A stretch of DNA of 64,000 bases, taken from NCBI RefSeq assembly GCF_003096355.1, contig NZ_QEKI01000005.1, forward strand, positions 1 through 64,000. The letters are read 5' to 3'. The position numbers and the translations under genes are program-made. The notes below the pieces were generated by a model, which saw only the letters and a program-made list of their open reading frames with translations, was not told the DNA's origin and did no database searches. Below are positions 1 to 8,009 of the stretch, piece by piece. The stretch is from Pontibacter virosus. GTDB taxonomy: Bacteria > Bacteroidota > Bacteroidia > Cytophagales > Hymenobacteraceae. Position 1 is the first letter of the stretch; each line of letters starts with the position of its first letter.

Positions 1-94
1 TGAGTACTCCACCAAATCGTCTGAGACAATGATAAAAGTGGCCATGATTCACATCATGCTTAACAAACTAACTAAATAAAATCAAAACAGCCTC
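1..94 (+). mobile_element. right end of an IS5-like insertion sequence (transposase C-terminus plus terminal repeat)
   Basis: An open frame enters at base 2 and stops at 77-79. Its last 25 residues contain KSSETMIKVAMIHIMLNKL, which resembles the C-terminal helix of DDE transposases of the IS5 family. Immediately after the stop, bases 82-94 read TCAAAACAGCCTC, similar in style to the ends of many IS5-type elements (reverse complement GAGGCTGTTTTGA), followed by TTA at 95-97, a plausible target triplet. The rest of the element lies upstream of the window, so family assignment rests on a short tail and is tentative. An interrupted reading frame follows directly, which supports this being the element boundary. 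Confidence 0.5.
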
Positions 95-97
95 TTA

Positions 98-264
98 CAC
101 TCTTTATTTTTAGTCGCTTCATCGACAATGGGTACGGATTAGCCTATATTACTCCTTCAGATTTGGAAGAACTCTATAAACAGGAGAACTATAGACTGAA
201 TGGCTATCAAATAACAGGTTTGTCCAATGTTAAAGGCAACTGGTATTATATCTCATTTACTTAA
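98..264 (+). pseudogene. 3' fragment of a gene cut by the IS element
   Basis: A frame open from the IS boundary to TAA at 262-264 encodes about 55 residues ending GLSNVKGNWYYISFT, with no convincing start codon. The composition (YITPSDLEELYKQENYRL) looks like real protein, not noise. The 5' part would lie on the other side of the element, outside the window. I do not recognise the family. The sequence is AT-rich compared with the rest of the window. Confidence 0.45.
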
Positions 265-335
265 AAAAACTAATAAAGCTAACCACATCGATAGTGCATG
301 GACACACCATAACCAGATCTTTGAGTGATGTATAA

Positions 336-752
336 ATGGAAAATTGGGATAAAATAAAAGAGTCCATACTATTTGAATATCGAGGTGACTGGAAGCAAAT
401 AATGATTGAAAATTATTCTCTGCACCAGCACAACGAGTTAGTTAGCTTTATTGACCAAACGTATGGAATAAAACTGGCTGAAATCCCTGGCCAAGCTGAC
501 AGCTTTCAGATAGACAAAATCAGGTTTTATATCTATCAGAATAAGAATTGGCAATTTGATTTTAATCCAAAGCAAATCAGTAATACCGTTGACTATAATA
601 AAGTAATCGGATTTATGGCCCGATTGTCCTTAAAATTTCATGAGCGAATATTCTTAGCCCATGAAGCTATCAATGATTACCCCTTAATTATTATAAGCGA
701 AGGTATACACAGCTTAAATTATGATTTTTGGAGTAAGTATAAAGAATTATAA
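336..752 (+). CDS. hypothetical protein, 138 aa, AT-rich orphan
   Basis: The product is a soluble-looking, aromatic-rich protein with no signal peptide or membrane segment. I recognise no family. The gene is distinctly AT-rich (16 of 60 bases G or C in the line starting at 541), unlike most of the window, and it sits next to the IS remnant. It may be an accessory or transferred gene; size and character would also fit an immunity-type protein, but nothing in the sequence proves that. The ATG at 336 is the first in frame, after a stop-rich stretch. Confidence 0.6.
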   Translation: MENWDKIKESILFEYRGDWKQIMIENYSLHQHNELVSFIDQTYGIKLAEIPGQADSFQIDKIRFYIYQNKNWQFDFNPKQISNTVDYNKVIGFMARLSLKFHERIFLAHEAINDYPLIIISEGIHSLNYDFWSKYKEL

Positions 753-831
753 ATAAGAACCACCCCTCTCAGCGCACCTATAATTTAGCTGCACCGCCTT
801 ATAGCCAACACGTTAACAAACCCTAGATAAA

Positions 832-1410
832 ATGAACATAAACATACCTGGCCTGCATAACTCTGGAGAAGATCATTGGCAGACGATCTGGGAGAGAGAA
901 CACCCAAATCAGTTTTTCAGGGTAGTGCAGGAGGATTGGGAGAACCCAAATTGTGAGACGTGGATAAGCAGAATAGAAGAAGCCCTGAGTGGATTTGACC
1001 ACGCGCAGCTTGTTTTAATTGGCCATAGTGTCGGCTGCGTTACAATCATGAAGTGGTTTGAGAGGTATGGACATCAAATCAAAGGCGCTCTGTTTATAGC
1101 ACCAAGTGACGTGGACAGGCCAGGCTATCCGAAGTATATCACCGGTTTTAGCCCGATGCCCGAAGCCAGGTTGCCATTCCCTACCATAGTAGTGGCAAGC
1201 ACAAACGACCACGTCGTAGATATCCAAAGAGCCAGATTATTCGCGAGAAACTGGGGCAGTGCGTTAGTGGAGTTAGAAAATGCAGGACATATAGAAGGCA
1301 AGTCCGGATATGGCAAGTGGGATTTGGGCTTTGAGTTAGTCAAAAAATTAAAAGAGCAGACTTCTGATATCGCGCAGGCAACATTCAAGCCCGCACCATC
1401 TGCTAATTAA
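832..1410 (+). CDS. RBBP9/YdeN-family alpha/beta serine hydrolase
   Basis: The 192-residue protein begins with the PGLHNSGEDHWQ segment typical of the RBBP9/YdeN hydrolases. It has a nucleophile elbow GHSVG (Ser66), an acid in ASTNDHVV (Asp126) and a final His in NAGHIEGKSG (His153), so the catalytic triad is complete. The fold is cytoplasmic, with no signal peptide. Substrates of this family are mostly unknown (small esters or peptides). It starts 79 bases after the preceding orphan gene and is followed after 28 bases by an acetyltransferase on the same strand. Confidence 0.85.
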   Translation: MNINIPGLHNSGEDHWQTIWEREHPNQFFRVVQEDWENPNCETWISRIEEALSGFDHAQLVLIGHSVGCVTIMKWFERYGHQIKGALFIAPSDVDRPGYPKYITGFSPMPEARLPFPTIVVASTNDHVVDIQRARLFARNWGSALVELENAGHIEGKSGYGKWDLGFELVKKLKEQTSDIAQATFKPAPSAN

Positions 1411-1438
1411 TGTAGGCAGTCACTTACACGAAGACCTT

Positions 1439-1984
1439 ATGACCCAATACAAATCATTTGAAACCGAGCGTCTGCTGCTTATACCAACTTCGGAAGGGGA
1501 TGCTGCTTTTATGTTGAGGCTACTCAATAGCCCGAGTTGGATCAGGTACATAGGAGACAGGAATGTGCACTCAGTGGAGGAGGCTGCTACTTATATACGC
1601 AATAAAGTAACCACCCAATTGGAGCGACTGGGGTATGCGAACTACACGGTCATCCGGAAGACAGACAAAGAGAAGCTGGGTGTTTGCGGACTTTACGATC
1701 GGGAAGGGCTCGAAGGTATTGACATTGGTTTTGCCTTTCTGCCGCAGCACGAAAAACAGGGCTATGCGTTTGAGGCTGCCCTGGAGGTAAAGCGTGCTGG
1801 CATTGAGGAGTTCGGCATTTCCCAGATGAAGGCAATCACGTCAAAAGACAATGTGAGCTCACAAAGACTGCTAGAGAAACTGGGCCTGAAATTTAGCAAA
1901 ACGGTGCAGTTGTCCAACGAAGCAGAGGAGCTTCTGCTGTTTGAACTCAGAGTAGATGAACCGATACTGCCCTCAGTTAAATAG
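1439..1984 (+). CDS. GNAT acetyltransferase, RimJ/RimL type
   Basis: The 181-residue protein opens with FETERLLLIP, the usual start of RimJ/RimL-like N-acetyltransferases. It carries the beta strand and acetyl-CoA loop region (GIDIGFAFLPQHEKQGYAFEA, with the Q-x-x-G-x-A pyrophosphate loop) and the C-terminal TSKDNVSSQRLLEKLGL motif. It would move an acetyl group from acetyl-CoA to an amine, perhaps a protein N-terminus or a small molecule. The substrate cannot be told from sequence. Confidence 0.88.
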   Translation: MTQYKSFETERLLLIPTSEGDAAFMLRLLNSPSWIRYIGDRNVHSVEEAATYIRNKVTTQLERLGYANYTVIRKTDKEKLGVCGLYDREGLEGIDIGFAFLPQHEKQGYAFEAALEVKRAGIEEFGISQMKAITSKDNVSSQRLLEKLGLKFSKTVQLSNEAEELLLFELRVDEPILPSVK

Positions 1985-2016
1985 TTATTTCCCCTAAACC
2001 AATCATAGGAAGCAAG

Positions 2017-2454
2017 ATGAAGCCAATCCTGAGAAACATTTTAGCCGTTGTAGCCGGTGTTGTAGTTGGCAGTGTTGTCAACATGAGCATCATTATGTTG
2101 AGCGGCGTCGTTATTCCGCCGCCAGCCGGAGTCGATACCACCACAGCGGAAGGACTGTCGGCAGGTATGCACCTGTTTGAGCCGAAGCATTTTCTGATGC
2201 CTTTTTTAGCGCATGCCTTGGGCACGCTGGTGGGCGCATTGGTCGCTGCAATGGTGGCAGCCACTCACAAAATGAAGTTTGCGCTAGGTATAGGCGTTTT
2301 CTTTCTGGTAGGAGGTATAGCCAGCGTACTGATGTTGCCTTCGCCCATGTGGTTCACGGTGCTTGACCTGGCTGGAGCTTATTTGCCGATGGCTTATCTG
2401 GCTGGTCTTTTGGTAACTAAAAGGCGCGGAAGTGCAGTTGGTATCACAGTTTGA
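2017..2454 (+). CDS. small conserved membrane protein, 145 aa
   Basis: Four hydrophobic segments (about residues 5-30, 60-82, 88-107 and 112-135) with a short basic C-terminus make this an inner-membrane protein. Small glycine/alanine-rich proteins of this kind are widespread in Bacteroidota without an assigned role. It starts 32 bases after the acetyltransferase and ends just before a strong terminator, so it is probably the last gene of that transcript. Confidence 0.7.
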   Translation: MKPILRNILAVVAGVVVGSVVNMSIIMLSGVVIPPPAGVDTTTAEGLSAGMHLFEPKHFLMPFLAHALGTLVGALVAAMVAATHKMKFALGIGVFFLVGGIASVLMLPSPMWFTVLDLAGAYLPMAYLAGLLVTKRRGSAVGITV

Positions 2455-2475
2455 TGAAGGTATAAAAACAAAAAA

Positions 2476-2504
2476 AAACCGGCTCCAAGGCCGGTTTTTT
2501 TTAT
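2476..2504 (+). terminator. rho-independent terminator
   Basis: An inverted repeat CCGGC (2479-2483) / GCCGG (2490-2494) is extended by A/T pairs and followed by a run of eight T. The A-run on the left makes it usable in both directions, fitting the convergent genes on each side. Confidence 0.85.
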
Positions 2505-2531
2505 TTCATCAGGCGATCCGATCTTTCCAGA

Positions 2532-2690
2532 TTAGCCCTTGATTACTTCAGTTTCCTTCACAAGCTCAGTTGCTGGGGCGTTCTGCTCGGACACCTCAAC
2601 GCTGGCAAAGTTGTAGGCTGGGCAGTATGTCTTGCAGGAAGTCATACCCAGTGCCAGGATGAATGCGCCGAATGCTGCTAATTTCTTCAT
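2532..2690 (-). CDS. small lipoprotein, 52 aa
   Basis: The start at 2690 gives MKKLAAFGAFILALGMTSC, a short signal peptide with lipobox GMTSC (lipidated Cys19). The mature part is only about 34 residues and begins CKTYCPAYN. A longer frame exists but would put 11 residues before the signal peptide and overlap the promoter. Small cysteine-containing lipoproteins like this are common in Bacteroidota; the function is unknown. It has its own Bacteroidota-type promoter just upstream. Confidence 0.75.
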   Translation of the reverse strand: MKKLAAFGAFILALGMTSCKTYCPAYNFASVEVSEQNAPATELVKETEVIKG

Positions 2691-2720
2691 GGTAAAATAT
2701 TTAAATAAACGATGGTAAAC

Positions 2721-2750
2721 CAAAAATACAATTTTTACTATAAATGCAAA
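2721..2750 (-). promoter_or_regulatory. Bacteroidota-type promoter for the small lipoprotein
   Basis: Read on the minus strand, TTTG at 2750-2747 is followed after 18 bases by TATTTTTG at 2728-2721, which matches the -33/-7 consensus TTTG and TAnnTTTG. Transcription would begin near 2714 and leave a leader of about 24 bases. Confidence 0.5.
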
Positions 2751-2780
2751 ACTCTGTACGAAAAATAAACGCGTCTGTTG

Positions 2781-4175
2781 TTATATTTCGTATCCCAATA
2801 TGTTCAGCATCGACTCATAGCTCTGTTCCGGCGCAAATTGCCAGCTCTTGAGCGTGCCGTCTTCCTGCTTGTCAACCAAAATGTGCTGCGGCGACGGAAT
2901 GAGGCAGTGCTTAATGCCACCATACCCACTCAGCTGTTCCTGGTAGGCGCCCGTGTGGAAGAAACCGATGTACAAAGGTTTGTCTTTCGGTGCTTTCGGC
3001 AGGAACACCTGGAACGAGTGCATCTCTGAGTTGTAGTAATCCTGACTGTCGCAGGTCATGCCACCGAGCTGTATCTTACGGTACTCTTTATCCCAATGGT
3101 TGATTGCCAAAAGCGGCCAGCGCTGGTTCAGCGCCCAGGCGTCCGGCAGATTCGTGATGAACGAACCATCAATCATGTACCATAGTTCCTTGTCGTTCTG
3201 CAGCTTCTCATCCAGGATAGAGTAGATGTTGGCCGCACTTTCGCCCACTGTAAAGATGCCGAACTCCGTGAAGATGTTTGGCTCAGGCACACCCTCCTCC
3301 TTGCAGATGCGCTTGATCGTGCGCAGGATCTCCTCGGTCATGTACTGGTAGTTGTAGTCCGCCTGAATAGAGGTCTTGATCGGGAAGCCCCCGCCAATGT
3401 CGATGGTATCGAGCTCCGGGCATACCTTCTTGAGTTCGCAGTACTTGTGCACAAAGCGGCTCAATTCTGACCAGTAATAAGAAGTGTCCTTTATACCTGT
3501 GTTGATAAAGTAATGCAACATCTTCAGCTCGAAGCGATCGTCCGGCTTGATCTGCTGCTCATACAGGTCGATCACGTCGTTGTAGCGTACACCCAGGCGG
3601 GAGGTATAGAACTGGAACTTCGGCTCTTCATCAGACGCGAGGCGCATGCCTACCTTGGTCTTCACGTTTACGTGCTCCTTGTAGTACTCAATCTCGCCTA
3701 TGTGGTCGAGTATCGGCATACAGTTCACAAAGCCGTCGTTGATGAACTCCGTGATCCACTGGCGGTAGCGCTGGCGCTTAAATCCGTTGCAAACGATATA
3801 GGTGTTTTTGTTGATTTTGCCCTTTTTGTAAAGCGCCTTGACGATCTGCATATCGTAACCAGAAGAGGTTTCGATGTGGATGTCGTTTTTGAGCGCCTCC
3901 TCCATTACAAAAGAGAAATGCGAGGCCTTGGTGCAGTAGCAGTAGGTATAAGTGCCCTGGTACTCCAGCTTCTGGATAGCGTCGTTGAAAAGACGTTTTG
4001 CCTTCTGGATCTGCGAACTAATCTTGGGCAGGTATGTTAATTTTAATGGAGTGCCATATTGTTCGATGAGTTCCATGAGCGGAATGCCATTGAAAAACAA
4101 CTCGTTGTTCTCCACGGTAAATTCGTCTGTAGGAAAATCAAAAGTCTGGTGAATCAGGTCGGTGTATTTATCCAT
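2781..4175 (-). CDS. speA: biosynthetic arginine decarboxylase
   Basis: The 464-residue PLP enzyme of the fold-III (alanine racemase-like) decarboxylase group converts arginine to agmatine, the first step of polyamine synthesis. CYCTKASHF near residue 82 carries the PLP lysine. The Gly-rich phosphate-binding segment DIGGGFPIK and the HYFINTG segment are present. It is shorter than E. coli SpeA (658 aa), as is common in Bacteroidota. It is divergent from arginase and argS, so three arginine-using genes sit together. Confidence 0.85.
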   Translation of the reverse strand: MDKYTDLIHQTFDFPTDEFTVENNELFFNGIPLMELIEQYGTPLKLTYLPKISSQIQKAKRLFNDAIQKLEYQGTYTYCYCTKASHFSFVMEEALKNDIHIETSSGYDMQIVKALYKKGKINKNTYIVCNGFKRQRYRQWITEFINDGFVNCMPILDHIGEIEYYKEHVNVKTKVGMRLASDEEPKFQFYTSRLGVRYNDVIDLYEQQIKPDDRFELKMLHYFINTGIKDTSYYWSELSRFVHKYCELKKVCPELDTIDIGGGFPIKTSIQADYNYQYMTEEILRTIKRICKEEGVPEPNIFTEFGIFTVGESAANIYSILDEKLQNDKELWYMIDGSFITNLPDAWALNQRWPLLAINHWDKEYRKIQLGGMTCDSQDYYNSEMHSFQVFLPKAPKDKPLYIGFFHTGAYQEQLSGYGGIKHCLIPSPQHILVDKQEDGTLKSWQFAPEQSYESMLNILGYEI

Positions 4176-4496
4176 TCTGGTGCTTGTGGGCTTAAGAAAA
4201 CATGCAATATTGTTCGTTATTTACCATCTTTGCAAAAACTTTGTTTAAATTATAAGAATCGTTCAGTTAATTATTTCAATCACGCTCTTTATAGCGGGAA
4301 AATAATTTTCGACACGAAGATTTTCGTGCACGACTGTCATCACCCTGCGAAGTCAGACCTTTCTTGCACCAGGGCTTATACCTTGCCACCGGGCCATGGC
4401 GGAAAAATCCCGCTTTGGAGCGGGTGTTGACAGAGCAGGAGAGTAAACTTTTGTAAGCGAGGTTACATAGAACTATAGGAGACTACCAATTTGCCT
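4176..4496. promoter_or_regulatory. 321-bp divergent regulatory region between speA and arginase, with hairpins
   Basis: This gap holds the promoters of both divergent genes. A partial -7-like box CATCTTTG lies at 4225-4232. On the arginase side there are inverted repeats, the clearest being CCCGC (4409-4413) / GCGGG (4420-4424) about 70 bases before the start, preceded by GC-rich GCCACCGGGCCATGGC. The leader is therefore structured, but I recognise no known riboswitch. Confidence 0.35.
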
Positions 4497-5468
4497 ATGA
4501 AAAAGATTAAACTGATAGAAGTACGCTCAGAACTCGGCGCAGGCACGCGCGGAGCCAACATGGGAATAGACGCATTACGGGTAGCCTGCTGGGACAAGGG
4601 CTGCGATTATTTCAAGCGTTTCAACTCTATCAGCGTACCTGACCTCAACTACACTTTATTCGACAAGGATGTGTTTCCGAATGCGCACCGCATCGACAGC
4701 ATCCTGACCGTTCAGAAAAATATTGCCAATGCCGTAGAGCAAACACTAGAGCTCGACATGTTTCCGCTGGTGCTGTCAGGCGATCACTCCAACGCGCACG
4801 GTACCATAGCAGGTATAAAAGCCGCCTACCCCGACAAAACATTGGGTGTGATCTGGATAGACGCACACGCCGACATTCACTCACCGTATACCTCACCTTC
4901 GGGCAATGTGCACGGCATGCCGCTGGCCATGGCCCTGAACTTCGACAACCTCGACCGTCAGATCAATGACCCGGCACCGGAAACGGTATTCTTCTGGAAC
5001 TCGCTTAAGAAGCTGGGCTATGACGGTCCGAAACTCAAGCCAGAGCACCTGGTATACATTGTGGTGCGCGACACCGAAGAGCCGGAAGACTACCTGATTG
5101 AGAAGCACGGCATTAAAAACTTCACCTATGCCGAACTTAGCCAGAAGGGGCCAGAGAAGGTAGCTGCCGAGACACTGGAGCGGCTGCAAGATTGCGATAT
5201 TATTTATGTGTCGTTCGATGTGGACAGCCTCGACTCGAAGTTCTCTAAAGGAACGGGCACCCCGGTTGCGATTGGCCTGACCGTGGAGGAAGCCAAGGTG
5301 CTCAACTACCACCTGCTGCAGGACCCACGCATTGTGTGCTACGAGATGACCGAGATCAACCCGACGCTCGACACCGAAAACACCATGGCCGAGAACGCCT
5401 TCGACATACTGGAGACCGCCACTGACGCCATTTTACACCGAGAATTTAACAAAACAGCTATACATTAA
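4497..5468 (+). CDS. rocF: arginase family ureohydrolase
   Basis: The enzyme hydrolyses arginine to ornithine and urea with two Mn ions. Metal ligands are visible: His in SGDHSNAHG, Asp-His-Asp in WIDAHADIHSP, and the Asp pair in SFDVDSLDS. The GNVHGMPLA segment and GTGTPV favour arginase over agmatinase, though agmatinase remains possible beside speA. I use ATG 4497; an in-frame TTG at 4491 lies 9 bases after AGGAG and is an alternative start. argS follows after 8 bases, so the two are probably co-transcribed. Confidence 0.82.
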   Translation: MKKIKLIEVRSELGAGTRGANMGIDALRVACWDKGCDYFKRFNSISVPDLNYTLFDKDVFPNAHRIDSILTVQKNIANAVEQTLELDMFPLVLSGDHSNAHGTIAGIKAAYPDKTLGVIWIDAHADIHSPYTSPSGNVHGMPLAMALNFDNLDRQINDPAPETVFFWNSLKKLGYDGPKLKPEHLVYIVVRDTEEPEDYLIEKHGIKNFTYAELSQKGPEKVAAETLERLQDCDIIYVSFDVDSLDSKFSKGTGTPVAIGLTVEEAKVLNYHLLQDPRIVCYEMTEINPTLDTENTMAENAFDILETATDAILHREFNKTAIH

Positions 5469-5476
5469 TCTACTTA

Positions 5477-7267
5477 ATGCAACTTCAATACGCCATCAGC
5501 CAGCGCATCAGCCAAGCATTAGAGGCTTCGTTCGGCCTTACCGTTGACGCTTCTTCCATTAGCCTGCAGCCTACCCGCAAAGAGTTCGCCGGCAGCTTCA
5601 CGTTCGTTACCTTCCCCTACACCAAGCAGGCCGGCAAAGGGCCTGAGCAAATTGGAGAGGCGCTTGGCGCCTACCTAAAAGAGCACGCCCCCGAGGTGAA
5701 AGGCTACAACGTGGTGAAGGGCTTCCTGAACCTGGAGATAGAGGAGGAGGTATGGGTACGCCTGTTCCGCGAGCTGATGACCAACCCGAGCCACGGCCAG
5801 GCAGCCGATTCCGGCAAAAAAGTAATGGTGGAGTACTCTTCGCCAAACACGAACAAGCCGCTCCACCTTGGCCACCTGCGCAATAACTTCCTGGGCTACT
5901 CCGTGTCGGAGATCATGAAAGCCAATGGCCATAATGTGATGAAAGCCAACCTGGTGAACGACCGAGGCATCCATATTTGCAAGTCGATGCTGGCATACCA
6001 GAAAATGGGCAACGGCGAAACACCGCAAAGCAGCGGTATCAAGGGCGATCACCTGGCCGGTAAGTACTACGTGCTGTTCGACAAGGCTTACAAAGAGCAG
6101 ATCGACGAGCTGGTAGCTGGTGGTATGGAAAAAGAGGAAGCCAAGAAAAAGGCTCCTTTGATCTTGGAAGCGCAAACGATGCTTCAGAAATGGGAGCAGG
6201 GCGATGAGGAAGTAGTATCGCTTTGGAAAACCATGAACGGTTGGGTGTATGAAGGCTTCGATGCCACGTACCGCAACATCGGTGTTGATTTCGATAAATT
6301 TTACTACGAATCTGAGACCTATACCTTAGGAAAAGAGCGCGTGGAAGAAGGACTGCAGAAAGGCGTGTTCTTCAAAAAGCCGGACGGTTCTGTGTGGGTG
6401 GACCTGACCGACGAAGGATTGGACGAGAAGCTGTTGCTTCGATCTGACGGCACTTCAGTATACATCACCCAGGACATGGGTACAGCCGAATTGAAGCACA
6501 ATGACTTCCCGTACGATCAGTCCATCTACGTAGTTGCCGACGAGCAGAACTACCACTTCCAGGTACTGAAAGCGGTGCTCAAGAAACTGGGCAAGCCGTA
6601 CGCCGAGGGCATCTATCACCTGTCCTACGGCATGGTGGATCTGCCTTCGGGTAAAATGAAATCCCGTGAAGGGACCGTGGTAGACGCAGACGAACTGGTG
6701 CAGGAGATGATCGACACAGCGCGTCAGCAAACTGAGGAATTGGGTAAGATAGAAGGTTTCACGCCGGAAGAAGCGCAGAAGCTGTACCATACCCTGGCAA
6801 TGGGCGCCCTGAAGTACTTCCTGCTTAAAGTGGACCCGAAGAAGCGCATGCTCTTCAATCCGCAGGAGTCCATCGACTTCCGTGGCAACACCGGTCCGTT
6901 TGTGCAGTATACGCACGCCCGTATCTCGGCTATTCTGCGCAAGGCTACTGAAATGGGTATAGCCGTAGATGCAACTGCCTTTAGCGACTTCAACAACCTG
7001 CACGAAGCAGAGCAGGATGTGATCACGCTGCTGGTAGGCTATCCGGAAGTGGTGCAGGAAGCAGGCAAATTATACGCTCCGTCCGTGATCGCCAACTACG
7101 CCTACGAACTGGCCAAGTCTTACAACCGTTTTTACCAGGAGATCTCCATCTTCAACGAAACGGACGAGCAGGCCCGTAACTTCCGCATCGCTTTGTCAGC
7201 CATGGTAGCCCGCTTCGTGCGCAAGAGCATGAGCCTGCTGGGGATTGAGGTGCCAGAGCGGATGTAA
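5477..7267 (+). CDS. argS: arginyl-tRNA synthetase
   Basis: This 596-residue class I synthetase charges tRNA-Arg. The HIGH motif appears as HLGH at residues 130-133 (NKPLHLGHLRNN) and the KMSKS region as KMKSREG. The N-terminal Arg_S domain and C-terminal anticodon-binding domain (ending NFRIALSAMVARFVRKSMSL) are intact. It follows arginase by 8 bases. Co-transcription of an arginine-degrading enzyme with argS suggests both respond to arginine supply, which is inference. Confidence 0.97.
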   Translation: MQLQYAISQRISQALEASFGLTVDASSISLQPTRKEFAGSFTFVTFPYTKQAGKGPEQIGEALGAYLKEHAPEVKGYNVVKGFLNLEIEEEVWVRLFRELMTNPSHGQAADSGKKVMVEYSSPNTNKPLHLGHLRNNFLGYSVSEIMKANGHNVMKANLVNDRGIHICKSMLAYQKMGNGETPQSSGIKGDHLAGKYYVLFDKAYKEQIDELVAGGMEKEEAKKKAPLILEAQTMLQKWEQGDEEVVSLWKTMNGWVYEGFDATYRNIGVDFDKFYYESETYTLGKERVEEGLQKGVFFKKPDGSVWVDLTDEGLDEKLLLRSDGTSVYITQDMGTAELKHNDFPYDQSIYVVADEQNYHFQVLKAVLKKLGKPYAEGIYHLSYGMVDLPSGKMKSREGTVVDADELVQEMIDTARQQTEELGKIEGFTPEEAQKLYHTLAMGALKYFLLKVDPKKRMLFNPQESIDFRGNTGPFVQYTHARISAILRKATEMGIAVDATAFSDFNNLHEAEQDVITLLVGYPEVVQEAGKLYAPSVIANYAYELAKSYNRFYQEISIFNETDEQARNFRIALSAMVARFVRKSMSLLGIEVPERM

Positions 7268-7361
7268 GGTATAGTAAGGACGCTCGCGCCATAGTGAGTA
7301 GAAACAAATACAAGATTTTTCGGTTAAGCCGCATATACGTATACCTTAAGCAAAAAAAAAC

Positions 7362-7970
7362 ATGAAGCGCACCGCACAACTTTTAACCGCTGGCCTTGTA
7401 CTAGGTATAGCAACTGCCTGTTCAGGTGGTTCTAACACAAGCAACCCAGCAACTGATACGACGACAAACACCATGGAAACACAAGCATCCCAAACGGCGC
7501 AGAGCTCCAATTTTTATTCTTTCAAAGTAGAAAGCCTGGAAGGGAAGGAAATCGATTTATCAAAGTACAAGGGCAAGAAAGTGCTGGTGGTGAACACGGC
7601 TTCGGAGTGCGGCTATACCCCGCAGTACGCCGACCTGCAAAAGCTGCACGAAACACATGGCGACAAAGTGGTGATCCTGGGATTCCCGGCTAACAATTTC
7701 GGCGGACAAGAGCCAGGCTCAGAAGAAGAGATCGCGGCCTTCTGCCAGAAGAATTACGGTGTGACTTTCCAGATGATGGAGAAGGTATCGGTGAAAGGCG
7801 ACGATCAGCACCCGCTGTACCAGTGGCTGGCGAAAAACAGCCCGAACAACGACGAGCCGAGCTGGAACTTCAGCAAATACCTGATCGACGAGAATGGAAA
7901 GGTGGTTGCTTTTTATCCATCCAAAGTGAAGCCGATGGGAGAGGAGATCCTGGCGGCGATTCAGAAGTAA
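7362..7970 (+). CDS. glutathione peroxidase-like lipoprotein (thiol peroxidase)
   Basis: A signal peptide with lipobox IATAC (Cys20) and a Ser/Thr-rich linker to about residue 50 precede a complete glutathione-peroxidase domain. The catalytic set is Cys83 (NTASECGYT), Gln116 (GGQEPGS) and Trp168-Asn169 (PSWNFSKYL). It is the cysteine form; Cys128 may be the resolving residue, as in thioredoxin-dependent members. It would reduce peroxides at the cell envelope. No operon partner is evident. Confidence 0.9.
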   Translation: MKRTAQLLTAGLVLGIATACSGGSNTSNPATDTTTNTMETQASQTAQSSNFYSFKVESLEGKEIDLSKYKGKKVLVVNTASECGYTPQYADLQKLHETHGDKVVILGFPANNFGGQEPGSEEEIAAFCQKNYGVTFQMMEKVSVKGDDQHPLYQWLAKNSPNNDEPSWNFSKYLIDENGKVVAFYPSKVKPMGEEILAAIQK

Positions 7971-8009
7971 TGTGACAGGTATAGCGAAACCTGATTTTAG
8001 AGAAATACC

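Noticed and set aside
3513..4040. Long open frame opposite speA (175 codons)
   Set aside because: It is antisense to an intact decarboxylase with full motifs and has the hydrophobic bias of a shadow frame.
6455..7003. 182-codon frame opposite argS
   Set aside because: Antisense shadow of a conserved synthetase gene.
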